Below, in pieces: positions 49,693 through 58,261 of a DNA stretch of 59,839 nucleotides. A program made the translations under genes and the position numbers. Source of the stretch: JAUSIF01 sp040901465. Lineage in GTDB: Bacteria > Pseudomonadota > Alphaproteobacteria > Rhizobiales > Xanthobacteraceae. The notes beneath the pieces are model-generated. The model saw only the letters and a program-made list of their open reading frames with translations, was not told where the DNA came from and ran no database searches. The DNA lies in NCBI GenBank assembly GCA_040901465.1, contig JBBDYN010000061.1, positions 1-59,839 on the forward strand. The letters are read 5' to 3'. Positions within the stretch are counted from its first letter, which is position 1; each line of letters begins with the position of its first letter.

Positions 49693-50557
49693 GCCGCGCC
49701 AATCGGCATCCCGCGGCCGCAAGGTCGGCCGGAAACTGCGCCCCAGAAAGATATACAAGCTCATCCGCCCGGGACGTCGTGACGCTGTCGAGGCGGGCGA
49801 GCTCGGCGTCCGGTCGCCCGGGATGACACATGATCAGGAGTCCCGGCTCCACCGCGGATAGATAGCGCTGCATCAATTCGCGGAATGGCGTTTGCTCGCC
49901 GAAATTCCGCACTCCCGCGAAGTCGGCATTGGTCGCGAGCCCGGCCTTGCGCCACGCGCGCCGCGCTCCTCGGCCAAGCGCCGCGATTGCCGCCGTGCGC
50001 GCGATCGCAACATTGCGGGCCAGAATTCGCTGGGTCTTGGTCGCCGTGTTTCTGATCCACCCGGGGCGCGCGCGGGCGCGCCATGTCCGCGCAACAACGG
50101 CTCGAACGCCGGGAAGTTGATGCACGTGATGATGCCCGTCAAGGAAGTCCGGATCTCGGCCGGTGGCGGCGACGAACGCATCGATCTGCCGCGTGAGCTC
50201 CGCTTCGATCTCGTTGAGGTCGAGATCGCGGCGCAGGGCGCGCGCATAGAGCGTACGCATGGCCGGAAACGTTCCATCCGAAGCGAGATTCGGCATCGGG
50301 CCGAGCGACTGAAGCTGCGTTAGCGTGAAATGCACGCCGATGTCGTGCTTGCCGAGAAGCGGCTTAAGCCGCGCCGACGCCTTGGGCCAACGCGGCGAGG
50401 CGGTCATGCAGGAAAGCGCCGTAATTCTCCCTTGCTCGGCCAGCGTCAGGATTCCGTCGTCAACGCCGGACGCGAATGCAAAGTCGTCGGCGCACAACGC
50501 GACTGGAACAGGCTGACTGGCCGGCCATTTCATTGCGGATTGTTCCGCCGGCGGCAT
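49670..50557 (-). CDS. ChbG/HpnK family deacetylase (YdjC-like)
   Basis: A 295-residue metal-dependent deacetylase. The N-terminal metal motif VALCADDFAFASGVDDGI, the HFTLTQ strand and DFLDGHHHVHQLPGV with metal-ligating His residues fit the ChbG/HpnK family, which removes acetyl groups from N-acetyl sugars such as chitobiose or the glycan of hopanoid lipids. Substrate is not determined and no hopanoid genes are in the window. The ATG at 50557 is used; a later ATG at 50533 is possible. Confidence 0.9.
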   Translation of the reverse strand: MPPAEQSAMKWPASQPVPVALCADDFAFASGVDDGILTLAEQGRITALSCMTASPRWPKASARLKPLLGKHDIGVHFTLTQLQSLGPMPNLASDGTFPAMRTLYARALRRDLDLNEIEAELTRQIDAFVAATGRDPDFLDGHHHVHQLPGVRAVVARTWRARARPGWIRNTATKTQRILARNVAIARTAAIAALGRGARRAWRKAGLATNADFAGVRNFGEQTPFRELMQRYLSAVEPGLLIMCHPGRPDAELARLDSVTTSRADELVYLSGAQFPADLAAAGCRLARLSSMAAR

Positions 50558-50594
50558 GGCATGGCGCCGGAGCGAATAGTCTACACGATCGGGG

Positions 50595-51659
50595 TCAGGA
50601 TTCGGATGCCGCGGCAGGCCGCGCGGGCGTCATTCCGCGCAAGATCGGCCGCGCGGCGGAGCGAGTTTTGCGCGTCGGATGGCGGTCTTGCATCCTCCGC
50701 TCGATGCCAACGCGATTGGGCTTTGCTGCCGGCATCATGCCGCACCATGCGCCCACGAGACGCCGTGCGGCCATCGGTACGATCTGCTCGAATCCTTCCG
50801 AAAGCGCGAACACCTGCTGCGCCGACGCGCCGATTTCCGGATTGAGAAACAGGAGAATCCGCGACGTAATATTGAACGGGATTTCCAGCGCGCGGCAGAT
50901 CGCCACGATCGGATCGCCGGATGGATCGGCGGCCGCGCGTGCAGCCAACTCTGGCGGAAGTCCCGCGCTCTGTTGCAACAGCAATGAAAATTCCTGCGGC
51001 CGATGCCGGAGCGCTGCACGTTCCAGGCGTTGGCCGAAGCCGCGATCGATGCGGCTAAGCCGCTCCTCATGCTCGACCGGCGGGCAAGTGGGCAAGGCGG
51101 TCAGGATCAGCCGCCGCTCGTGCGGACTTGTGACCAAATATCTCCGCGCGAGCGCCGTCGTCAGTTCGGGCCCGTGCTGTGGCACCACGATTGAAGAAGT
51201 GCGCAACGGCTCGTTCGACGTGCGGCGCGGCGCGCCGCTCCGGCGCAATCGCTTGGCGATGCCTTCGGGAAGGCCCGGCCGCGCCGCTATCGCAATCGCG
51301 TGCGCGATCCCGGTCGAATCCAAGATCGAATGCAGCTCGGCTTCGCCCAATACCGGGGACAGGCGCAGGATCGGGTCCGCGATCATGATTTCGTCGCGGG
51401 CGAGCAGTGACGCGACGATCGGCGGCGTGGCCGGATACGGCGCGAGCTTTTCCGCCACTGCGGCGCGCGTCGCCGCGTCCACGCCGCAGAGCAGCCGGCA
51501 GACGAGCTCGGCGAATCGCGACCGCTCGGCCGGCGAGTGACCAGATTCCTGGACGTAGAGGTCGGCCAGTACGCGCACGAGCGTCGGACGAATATCGACG
51601 CCGTCACGCTGGGCGAGCTCGATCAAACCCTGAATACTCGGATGCTGAGACGCGGACAT
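50595..51659 (-). CDS. DUF2336 family protein
   Basis: A 354-residue alpha-helical protein with HEAT-like repeats in the DUF2336 pattern (LADLYVQESGHSPAERSRFAEL, LLARDEIMIADPILRLSPVL, IARPGLPEGIAKRLRRSG-like). A basic tail follows. DUF2336 proteins are frequent in alphaproteobacteria and are uncharacterised; helical repeats suggest protein binding. It ends 37 bp upstream of the deacetylase gene. Confidence 0.87.
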   Translation of the reverse strand: MSASQHPSIQGLIELAQRDGVDIRPTLVRVLADLYVQESGHSPAERSRFAELVCRLLCGVDAATRAAVAEKLAPYPATPPIVASLLARDEIMIADPILRLSPVLGEAELHSILDSTGIAHAIAIAARPGLPEGIAKRLRRSGAPRRTSNEPLRTSSIVVPQHGPELTTALARRYLVTSPHERRLILTALPTCPPVEHEERLSRIDRGFGQRLERAALRHRPQEFSLLLQQSAGLPPELAARAAADPSGDPIVAICRALEIPFNITSRILLFLNPEIGASAQQVFALSEGFEQIVPMAARRLVGAWCGMMPAAKPNRVGIERRMQDRHPTRKTRSAARPILRGMTPARPAAASES

Positions 51660-51785
51660 GGACCTGACGCCACAAGGACGGGCGAAGCTACCCGCATTGC
51701 GTTAGCGAACTATTAACCTTGACCGAACCTAACTAGGCGGTCCGCGCGATCCGCGGGCGCGACCGCGAGGCCAGAGGAGGGCCAG

Positions 51786-51992
51786 ATGGGGACGGTCCTG
51801 AGATTTCCCGCCGAGCGGGTGCGCGGCGCACTCTATCCAGCGCACCGGCCGGAGCCCGCCGCGATTCTGATTCTGCCGGTGGTGCAGATCAAGCGGGAGG
51901 CAGCGCCCGACGACGGTCCGTCACCGGGCTTCGACGCCGCCTCGGGCAACAACGCCAATAACCGCCGACGCCGTCGCACACCGCGTTCCTGA
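51786..51992 (+). CDS. Small protein of unknown function
   Basis: A 68-residue frame, MGTVLRFPAERVRG to NNRRRRRTPRS, with an aggregate hydrophobic strand AAILILPVVQIKREA and a basic tail. A good ribosome-binding site (AGAGGAGGG) precedes the ATG, which supports expression. Similar short proteins starting with VLRFP are common in Rhizobiales as far as I recall. No role is known. Confidence 0.65.
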   Translation: MGTVLRFPAERVRGALYPAHRPEPAAILILPVVQIKREAAPDDGPSPGFDAASGNNANNRRRRRTPRS

Positions 51993-52027
51993 TTTTCACA
52001 CATCCGGGGAATTCGTCAGGCATCCGC

Positions 52028-52795
52028 ATGCGCAACGGCCGATCGGCGGTCTTGTTTGCGTTGCTGTTTCTCGCGACGGGCTGCGCCGCTCCGACGGGCG
52101 ACTTCGGCCGGCCGCGCGCATCCTATTTCAACGATTCGATCCTGCCGAACGTCGGCGCCACCGTGGCGTACGTGCGCGGCGAGCCGGTGTCGTTCGCGCC
52201 GCATACGGATGAGGAGCGCGAGCTGCGCGATCTCGCCTACGCGATCCTGATGCCCGCCGGCGATCGCAAGCAATGGGACGGGATCATGTACGAACTCCGT
52301 CGCACGCGAATCTTGCCGGACGACCGTCCGGTCTTCGACATAGCCCAGTACTCCGAATCGCTGCTGTCGACCGCGTACCGCTCGGCCACCGGCCGATACT
52401 CGCGCCTGATGGAAGATATCCGCGCCGACTCCACGCGCGCCGGCCCGTTCTTCGCGACGGCCACGCGTGTGATGGAGATGGATGCCGTGCGCGAAAAGGC
52501 GCTCGCGAACATGTACCACTTGTCGCCCGAAGATCGTGAATCTGCCGGAGCCCGGATCTACGAGAACCGCGTACTCATCGCCTGGGTGCGGCAACGCTTC
52601 CACGAGCGCTTCGCTGGTTTTCGCCTTGCACTGGATCGTCTCGTGGTCGTCACGCCCGCGCCTGCCGCAATCGAGGCGGAACGCACGCTTCGCGTGCTGC
52701 AAAAGCGTGTCGAAGAAATGCCGCAGGTAGTGCAGATCGCGGCGCTCGCCGGCCCGCCGCCATCACCGCCGCAAAGCGTAGTCATCAGCAAGTAG
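52028..52795 (+). CDS. Uncharacterised lipoprotein
   Basis: A 255-residue protein with a lipoprotein signal (AVLFALLFLATGC, Cys19). The mature part has an N-terminal GDFGRPRASYFNDSILPNVGA segment, a helical middle (EERELRDLAYAILMPAGDR, YRSATGRYSRLMEDIRADS) and a Pro-rich end. I do not recognise a family. It is convergent with the exported methyltransferase, with a strong hairpin between. Confidence 0.82.
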   Translation: MRNGRSAVLFALLFLATGCAAPTGDFGRPRASYFNDSILPNVGATVAYVRGEPVSFAPHTDEERELRDLAYAILMPAGDRKQWDGIMYELRRTRILPDDRPVFDIAQYSESLLSTAYRSATGRYSRLMEDIRADSTRAGPFFATATRVMEMDAVREKALANMYHLSPEDRESAGARIYENRVLIAWVRQRFHERFAGFRLALDRLVVVTPAPAAIEAERTLRVLQKRVEEMPQVVQIAALAGPPPSPPQSVVISK

Positions 52796-52806
52796 CGGCG
52801 AAGAAA

Positions 52807-52830
52807 AAGGCGGGACCAAAGTCCCGCCTT
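52807..52830. terminator. Bidirectional intrinsic terminator
   Basis: AAGGCGGGAC (52807-52816) pairs perfectly with GTCCCGCCTT (52821-52830) around CAAA. It is preceded by an A run and followed by TTGTT, so it can end transcription from both the lipoprotein gene and the convergent methyltransferase gene. Confidence 0.88.
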
Positions 52831-52854
52831 GTTCCGATTTGCAGTGCTGGAAGA

Positions 52855-53721
52855 TTATTTCGGCGCGCGCGTCGCCTGCCACTTCGTCTCGCTGTCGCCC
52901 GACCTGGCGGTGCCTTCGATCGTGTTGTCGCCTACGCGACCGATATAGACCGTCCGTCCCGCCGTGAACGTGATCTGATCGCCGATCAGCTTGCCGTTCA
53001 CCGGCGCGTTGACGTTGTCCGCCGTCAGCGATCCGGACACCGATTGATATTTCTGCTCGAGCGCGAGCTCGCCGGCAGGCAGCTTCCACTTGCCTTCAAC
53101 CTTCGCCGGCACCATCCAGAAATAGGCGCGGCAATATGACGAGCAATCGCCGGTCGCCTGCACGGTCTGGTCCGCCGGCCAGTCGCCCATGTCGAACGTA
53201 TTCGACACGACGCGCGTGCCCGGTTTCATGTCGAGGATGAGCGGGCGCAGCCGTTGGTTCAGGCTCGGCAGCAGGAATAGCGTGATCACGGTCGCCTTGG
53301 AGAAATCGCTTTCGAAAATATCGCCGCGCACGAACGTGGCCTTGTCGGTGACGCCGGCCTGTTCGGCGTTCTTCTTGGAGAGCGCCACCATGTCGGGATT
53401 GTATTCGATGCCGTGCGCCTTCACGCCGCGCTTGGCCGCGGTGATCACCGTGCGCCCGTCGCCCGAACCGAGATCGATCACGTAATCGTTGGGTGTCACC
53501 TGCGCCATGTCGAGCATCTTGTCGACGAGCGCCTGCGGCGTCGGCACCCAGACCACGTCCTTGCCTTCTTGGCCGACGGTCGGCTGGTACTCGCTCGCCG
53601 GCGCCTTCGCTGCCGGCGTGGAGGCGCCCTTCACCTGCTGCGCCAGCGCGACATTGACGACGACAACAGCCGCGAGGCTGGAAGCGGTTAGAAGGCGCGG
53701 GAGAGACTGCGGGAACTTCAT
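52855..53721 (-). CDS. Methyltransferase-fold protein with N-terminal signal peptide
   Basis: A 288-residue protein with a clear signal peptide (RLLTASSLAAVVVVNVALA, probable cleavage near 28). The mature part has a class I SAM site YVIDLGSGDGRTVITAAKRG, the acidic strand HGIEYNPDMV and ATVITLFLLPSLNQRLRP. It is followed by a beta-rich C-terminal domain (about 205-288, with KYQSVSGSL and TRSGDSETKW-like). A SAM-binding fold outside the cytoplasm is unexpected, since SAM is cytoplasmic. It may use another ligand, or the signal may act as an anchor with the domain inside. The ATG at 53721 is 21 bp into the strand from AGGAAAG. Confidence 0.85.
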   Translation of the reverse strand: MKFPQSLPRLLTASSLAAVVVVNVALAQQVKGASTPAAKAPASEYQPTVGQEGKDVVWVPTPQALVDKMLDMAQVTPNDYVIDLGSGDGRTVITAAKRGVKAHGIEYNPDMVALSKKNAEQAGVTDKATFVRGDIFESDFSKATVITLFLLPSLNQRLRPLILDMKPGTRVVSNTFDMGDWPADQTVQATGDCSSYCRAYFWMVPAKVEGKWKLPAGELALEQKYQSVSGSLTADNVNAPVNGKLIGDQITFTAGRTVYIGRVGDNTIEGTARSGDSETKWQATRAPK

Positions 53722-53909
53722 ACTTTCCTCCGATGAAAATGCGATGACCAGATCTGACCGTCGCCCGGCGGACCATAGCGGGGCAACGTTCCGTTGTCAG
53801 TATGAGCACCGGTGCGCCCGGTTTATTCCGGACATCCGGGCCATTGGGGTGACGTGCGATGAGAAGCTGACGTCTAGGCCGGTGACGCCGCGCAAACCCC
53901 GTGTAAGCG

Positions 53910-54407
53910 CTAAGCCGGTAGGGACGCGCGCGGGTGCAACGCCCTCACTGCCGCGATCGTCAGGATGACGAATGCAACCAGCACGATGCCCTGCACGATC
54001 GCGAACGGCGGCTCCGATTCCGTCGGAGCCAATGCGTGCAGCGCCGGGATTTTCCGGAATAGCTGCACGACCAGAACGAAGGTGTTGAAGTAAAGCGCGA
54101 TCATTGCGCATGTGACGTAGATCCAGCGCCAGGCGCCGGTGAGGTCGAATACGTAGAACGCCGGTACAGCGAACGCGAGCGCGATGAGCGACAAGATGCC
54201 GACCACGTGAGACGGTAGGAAGGGAGTCAGCGAAAAAAAGAAAAAGCCCGTCACGCTGGTCGCGAGCGTGCTCAGAAGAAAGATCGCAGTCCAACCATCG
54301 CGCCTCTCCGATTGGAGAAGCCCGATTGCGACGACGAGGCCCGATACGATTCCGATCAGACTCAGCACGACATGCGCGAATGTCAACGGCGTCATCCCGA
54401 GGATCAT
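53910..54407 (-). CDS. Four-helix membrane protein of unknown function
   Basis: A 165-residue protein with four predicted membrane helices (TFAHVVLSLIGIVSGLVVAIG, TAIFLLSTLATSVTGFFFF, VGILSLIALAFAVPAFYVFD, YVTCAMIALYFNTFVLVVQL) and a fifth hydrophobic segment near the C-terminus (IVQGIVLVAFVILTIAAV). It recalls DUF2306-type small integral membrane proteins. No role is known to me. Confidence 0.82.
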   Translation of the reverse strand: MILGMTPLTFAHVVLSLIGIVSGLVVAIGLLQSERRDGWTAIFLLSTLATSVTGFFFFSLTPFLPSHVVGILSLIALAFAVPAFYVFDLTGAWRWIYVTCAMIALYFNTFVLVVQLFRKIPALHALAPTESEPPFAIVQGIVLVAFVILTIAAVRALHPRASLPA

Positions 54408-54514
54408 GACGGTGTCCCCCTTGCGTCCGGCACGGAACTTAATCCAAGGTCGCGGACTACGCTACGCGCACATAAAGACGCAGAATTGAGTCAAATAAAT
54501 CTGCGCGGCTGCCC

Positions 54515-55060
54515 TCATCCCATCGGCGCACACCGCGCCTCGTTGAGCCGCTCGAGCACCGCGTCGAGCACCCCGCGCTCGCGCACGAACGCGCGGATGA
54601 ACACGATCCCTTCCGTCGTCGGCGACTCCACGATCAGCCGGTCGGCGGCGGTGATCTCTTCGTCTTCGGGCAGTGCGGCGCGCTGCGCGGGGGTCATCAG
54701 TTGCAGATCGATCAGCCTCTGCGCCGCCGCCCGGTCGTTCAGCGCGTAATAAGGAAGGCCGTGCCGCGAATAGAACGACACCGACAGGTAATCGGGCGCG
54801 AGTGGCACCACGACCCGGAGCGCCGCCTGCGTTAGATCGTAGCGGCACACCGCGTGCACGAACGCCGGGTCCATACGCGGCAGCACCGTCTCGAACGGCG
54901 TCGGGTTCGGCACCATGTGCACCTGGTTCGCGGGGCCGAGCCGTTCGAGCCGCGTATGGGCGTCCTCGAGCGCGAGCCGCGGCAGCGCGAGCACCGTGGT
55001 GAGATGCACGAGGCCTCCGAGCACGAGGCCGACCACGATCGGCAGCGCGTCGATCCTCAT
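54515..55060 (-). CDS. DUF1254-type protein
   Basis: A 181-residue protein with one N-terminal membrane helix (IVVGLVLGGLVHLTTVLALP) and an exported domain that includes FVHAVCRYDLTQAALRV and APDYLSVSFYSRHGLPYYALND. It fits the N-terminal DUF1254 half of DUF1254-DUF1214 proteins. The ATG at 55060 overlaps the stop of the DUF1214 gene by 4 bp (ATGA), so the pair is translated together. The family is uncharacterised in this order. Confidence 0.82.
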   Translation of the reverse strand: MRIDALPIVVGLVLGGLVHLTTVLALPRLALEDAHTRLERLGPANQVHMVPNPTPFETVLPRMDPAFVHAVCRYDLTQAALRVVVPLAPDYLSVSFYSRHGLPYYALNDRAAAQRLIDLQLMTPAQRAALPEDEEITAADRLIVESPTTEGIVFIRAFVRERGVLDAVLERLNEARCAPMG

Positions 55061-55677
55061 GGGCACGCCACTTGCGTTACGGTCGGCACGTCGACCGCTT
55101 CACCCGAGCGCGTCGCGAGGCCGATCGGCGCGTCATAGAGCCGGAGCACGAGCACGACGCGGTCGCGCTCGCCCGTCGGCAGCCAATTGCCGCTGCGCGC
55201 GCGCGGCGCGAGCGTCACGTCGAACGTGCCGCCCGGATTCCAGACGATCTCCGTGCTGTTGAAGCCGTAGCGGTCGGACGCGTTGTCGATCAGCCGGCCG
55301 CGCGAGTCGTAGACCGTGAGCGTCCAGAACCGCGCTGCGGTCAGCCGCCCGGAAATGCGGGTCTCGCAGCGCCCGTCGAGTGCCGCGCCGCTGTCGGTGC
55401 TGACCGCCTCGAACACAAGCCCGTCGGCGCGCTCGAGCGGCAGCTCGCCCGAGCGCGCGAACGCCGCGCGCGCGTAGGGATCGGCGTCCGCGGTGCCGCT
55501 CCGCGGCCACACGGTCCAGGCGCCGAGTTGCACCGCGCCAAACCCGTTGCTGCGCGCGGACGCGAGCCAGGTGAGGCCGAGGCCGCTGAGCGTCCCGACC
55601 ACGAAGGCGATGAGAACGACGATGACGCGCAAAGGGGAGCCCGGCTTCAGGAATTGCGCCGCCTGCCGGCGCGGCAC
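55057..55677 (-). CDS. DUF1214-type protein
   Basis: A protein of about 206 residues with one N-terminal membrane helix (VIVVLIAFVVGTLSGLGLTWL) and a periplasmic DUF1214 domain (AWTVWPRSGTADADPYARAA, ARFWTLTVYDSRGRLIDN, and a final VVLVLRLYDAPIG). The start is uncertain: GTG at 55677 or TTG at 55632. It pairs with the DUF1254 gene. Confidence 0.82.
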   Translation of the reverse strand: MPRRQAAQFLKPGSPLRVIVVLIAFVVGTLSGLGLTWLASARSNGFGAVQLGAWTVWPRSGTADADPYARAAFARSGELPLERADGLVFEAVSTDSGAALDGRCETRISGRLTAARFWTLTVYDSRGRLIDNASDRYGFNSTEIVWNPGGTFDVTLAPRARSGNWLPTGERDRVVLVLRLYDAPIGLATRSGEAVDVPTVTQVACP

Positions 55678-55705
55678 CCATCCATGCGGCGGAGGAAGAC
55701 GCCCG

Positions 55706-57913
55706 TCAATTGCCTTGCGCGGAGGCCAGCGGGGCCGATGCCCTGCGCTCCGGTTGCGCGGCCAAGGGGATCGGGCTCGCCTCGCGCAGGAGCTTTTCGA
55801 TCCGCAACAGCCGCTCGACCGAGCGTGCGGAGAGCGTGGTCGGACGCCGTTCCACCGGCTGGCCTGCATTGACGGCGACGAGCGGCTGTCCGGTCTTCGG
55901 CGGCGTCCCGTTCAGGCCCGGCACGGGCAGCGGCTCCACCCCCTGGTGCGCATAGGCCATCGCTTTTTGCCAGGTCAGGGCGGGGAGCGAGCCGCCGGTC
56001 ATGCGCCGCGTCGGCGAGTAATCGTCGTTGCCGATCCAGATGCCGGCGACGTAGTTGCCGGTGTAGCCCATGAACCAGGCGTCGCGATAGGCGTTCGTCG
56101 TCCCTGTCTTCCCCGACACGAAAAGCCCGTCGATGCGGGCGCGGCGGCCGGTGCCGTTCTCGACGGCGTTGTGCAGCATCGTGTTCATGTCTTCGACCGC
56201 TCGGCGCGGCAGCACCTGCGTGCGCTTCGGCGCGTCGCGGTCGTGGCGCCACACCACTTCGCCAAGCGGCGTCCTGATCTCGATCGCGGCATGGCTGTCG
56301 ACCGAAAGCCCGCCGCTCGCGAAATGCGCGTAGGCGCGGGTGTGCTCGAGCACGGTGAGGTCGGCGGCGCCGAGCGGCAGCGGACGGCTGATGATGATAT
56401 CGCTTTCCACGCCCATCTTGCGCATGGTCTCGACGATCTTGTCGCGGCCGACCGCGTTGGCGGTGCGCACGGCCGGGATGTTGCGCGAAAGCGTGAGCGC
56501 CGTGATCATGGGCATGGCGCCGGCATAACCGCCGGAATAGTTGCGCGGGCACCAGTTGCCCATGCAGAGCGGGCTGTCGTGCACGGTGGTCTTCGGCGTC
56601 ATGCCCTGCAAAAGCGCCGTCATGTAGACGTAGGGCTTGAACGAGGAGCCGGGCTGGCGCTGCGCGTCGATCGCGCGGTTGAACTGGCTCTCGCCGTAGT
56701 CGCGGCCGCCGACCATGGCGCGCACGAGCCCGTCCGGCTGCATCAGCACCATCGCCGCCTGGCTCGCGCCATAATCCTTGCCGAACTGGCGCAGCGAGGA
56801 CTCCACCGCTTGCTCCGAGGCGCGCTGGATGTTTGGATCGAGCCCGGTGCGCACGACGAACACGCGCTCGCTCACTTTCCCCTTGAGCCGGCGGTCAATG
56901 ATGTCGGCGACCTCGCGATAGGCCCAGTCGAGATAATAGTTGGGCGTCTCCTCGTCGCGGCGGTCGATGGAGCGGGCGGGCGCGCGCCGCGCGCCGAACA
57001 CCTGGCCCTCCGTCATGAATCCCGCTTCCACGAGATTGTCGAGCACGATCGAGGCGCGCGCGCGCGCGGCCGCGAGGTTGATGTGGGGCGCGAAGCGCGC
57101 CGGCGCCTTGAACAGGCCCGCGAGCATCGCTGCCTCGGCGAGGTTCACGTCGCGCGCCGACTTCTCGAAGTAGTACTGCGCCGCGCCGTCCACCCCGAAC
57201 GCGCCGCCGCCGAGATACGCGCGGTCCATGTAGAGCTTGAGGATCTCCTTCTTGCTGAGCCGCGTCTCCAGCCACACCGCGAGGAACGCCTCCTTCACCT
57301 TGCGCTCGAGCGTCTTCTCGTTCGAGAGAAACAGGTTCTTCGCGAGCTGCTGCGTGATCGAGGAGCCGCCCTGCACGATGTCCTGCGCCTGCACGTTGAT
57401 GGTGAGCGCGCGGAACGTGCCGGCGAAGTCGATGCCGAAGTGCTCGTAGAAGCGCCGGTCTTCGGTGGCGAGCACGGCCTTGATCAGGTGGTCGGGGAAT
57501 TCCTCCAAGGGCACCGTGTCGTTGTGGCGGATGCCGCGCTCGCCGAGCTTGTTGCCGTAGCGGTCGAGGAAGCTCACGGCGAGCTCGCTCTTCTTCAGCC
57601 AGTCCTCGTCGGTGGTGTGCTGGAACGCGGGCACGGCGAGGGCGAGCAGCACGACCGCGCCGACCGTGCCGAGCGTGAAGCCTTCCGACACCGCCTCGAT
57701 GCCGAGCTTCTTGATGCCGGCCACGTGGAAGCGGTCCATGAACGCGGAGTAGTCGTCGTAGCGCGAGCGCGCCCAGGAGCGGAACGCAAACAGCGAATGG
57801 TCGATCTGCGCGTCGAGGTCGAGGAACCAGCGCCCGAGGCGGCCGATCTTCGGCCGTTCCAGCGGCGACTTTTCCGGGGTGCCTTTCGGGCGTCGGTTGC
57901 GGCGGAAGAACAA
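55706..57913 (-). CDS. Penicillin-binding protein 1A family (class A PBP)
   Basis: A 735-residue bifunctional peptidoglycan synthase. A membrane anchor lies near 83-98. The glycosyltransferase GT51 domain shows AVLATEDRRFYEHFGID, QGGSSITQQLAKNLFLS and RKVKEAFLAVWLE. The transpeptidase domain shows the catalytic Ser in PGSSFKPYVY, the LSRNIPA motif and the SGKTGTTN box. It polymerises and cross-links peptidoglycan in the periplasm. The N-terminal cytoplasmic stretch of about 80 residues is basic. It is in the same direction as DUF1214 and DUF1254 (28 bp upstream). Confidence 0.96.
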   Translation of the reverse strand: MFFRRNRRPKGTPEKSPLERPKIGRLGRWFLDLDAQIDHSLFAFRSWARSRYDDYSAFMDRFHVAGIKKLGIEAVSEGFTLGTVGAVVLLALAVPAFQHTTDEDWLKKSELAVSFLDRYGNKLGERGIRHNDTVPLEEFPDHLIKAVLATEDRRFYEHFGIDFAGTFRALTINVQAQDIVQGGSSITQQLAKNLFLSNEKTLERKVKEAFLAVWLETRLSKKEILKLYMDRAYLGGGAFGVDGAAQYYFEKSARDVNLAEAAMLAGLFKAPARFAPHINLAAARARASIVLDNLVEAGFMTEGQVFGARRAPARSIDRRDEETPNYYLDWAYREVADIIDRRLKGKVSERVFVVRTGLDPNIQRASEQAVESSLRQFGKDYGASQAAMVLMQPDGLVRAMVGGRDYGESQFNRAIDAQRQPGSSFKPYVYMTALLQGMTPKTTVHDSPLCMGNWCPRNYSGGYAGAMPMITALTLSRNIPAVRTANAVGRDKIVETMRKMGVESDIIISRPLPLGAADLTVLEHTRAYAHFASGGLSVDSHAAIEIRTPLGEVVWRHDRDAPKRTQVLPRRAVEDMNTMLHNAVENGTGRRARIDGLFVSGKTGTTNAYRDAWFMGYTGNYVAGIWIGNDDYSPTRRMTGGSLPALTWQKAMAYAHQGVEPLPVPGLNGTPPKTGQPLVAVNAGQPVERRPTTLSARSVERLLRIEKLLREASPIPLAAQPERRASAPLASAQGN

Positions 57914-57962
57914 GGGCGGTGCTCTCGGTTACGCGGCGACTTTGCTTCTTACCTTGGCGCCT

Positions 57963-57994
57963 GTCCCCGGACGGACCGAAGGTCCGATCCGGGG
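57963..57994. repeat. REP-like palindrome upstream of the PBP1A gene
   Basis: TCCCCGGA (57963-57970) and TCCGGGGA (57987-57994) form an outer stem, and GGACC (57972-57976) with GGTCC (57980-57984) an inner stem. It lies in the 348-bp divergent gap between the PBP gene and vapB, which otherwise holds no gene. Confidence 0.7.
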
Positions 57995-58042
57995 ATGACC
58001 CGGTGGTCCAAGCGGCGCTTCGACCGGATGAACCGCCCGATG

Positions 58043-58065
58043 GATTGCCGGGTCAAGCCCGGCAA
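58043..58065. repeat. Palindrome ATTGCCGGG-N5-CCCGGCAAT
   Basis: A perfect 9-bp inverted repeat with the loop TCAAG, 49 bp after the previous palindrome. The sequence type is a common dispersed element in Rhizobiales. The two palindromes occupy most of the structured part of the PBP/vapB gap. Confidence 0.75.
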
Positions 58066-58261
58066 TGACGGTTCATTTGATTCGAAACTACCTATGAACC
58101 AGCCAGTCAGCGGCCAGTTCCGGGCGGATTCGGGGCGGCCGGTGCGGCGCAGGATAGCAGAAATGGCAGGAAAGTGGGGACGCCGACATGCGCGGGAAAG
58201 CCGCTGAAATCCGGCTCGATTCGTGCTAGGAAGAAAGCCGGCGAAAAGGAAGAAAGCCGCC

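Noticed and set aside
51660..51785. Possible RNA gene in the DUF2336 / small-protein gap
   Set aside because: The GC-rich stretch near 51735-51770 gives only weak, irregular pairing and has no promoter or terminator.
55493..58207. 904-residue plus-strand open frame
   Set aside because: It is antisense to the class A PBP, which has all GT51 and transpeptidase motifs. The long frame results from high GC at third positions.
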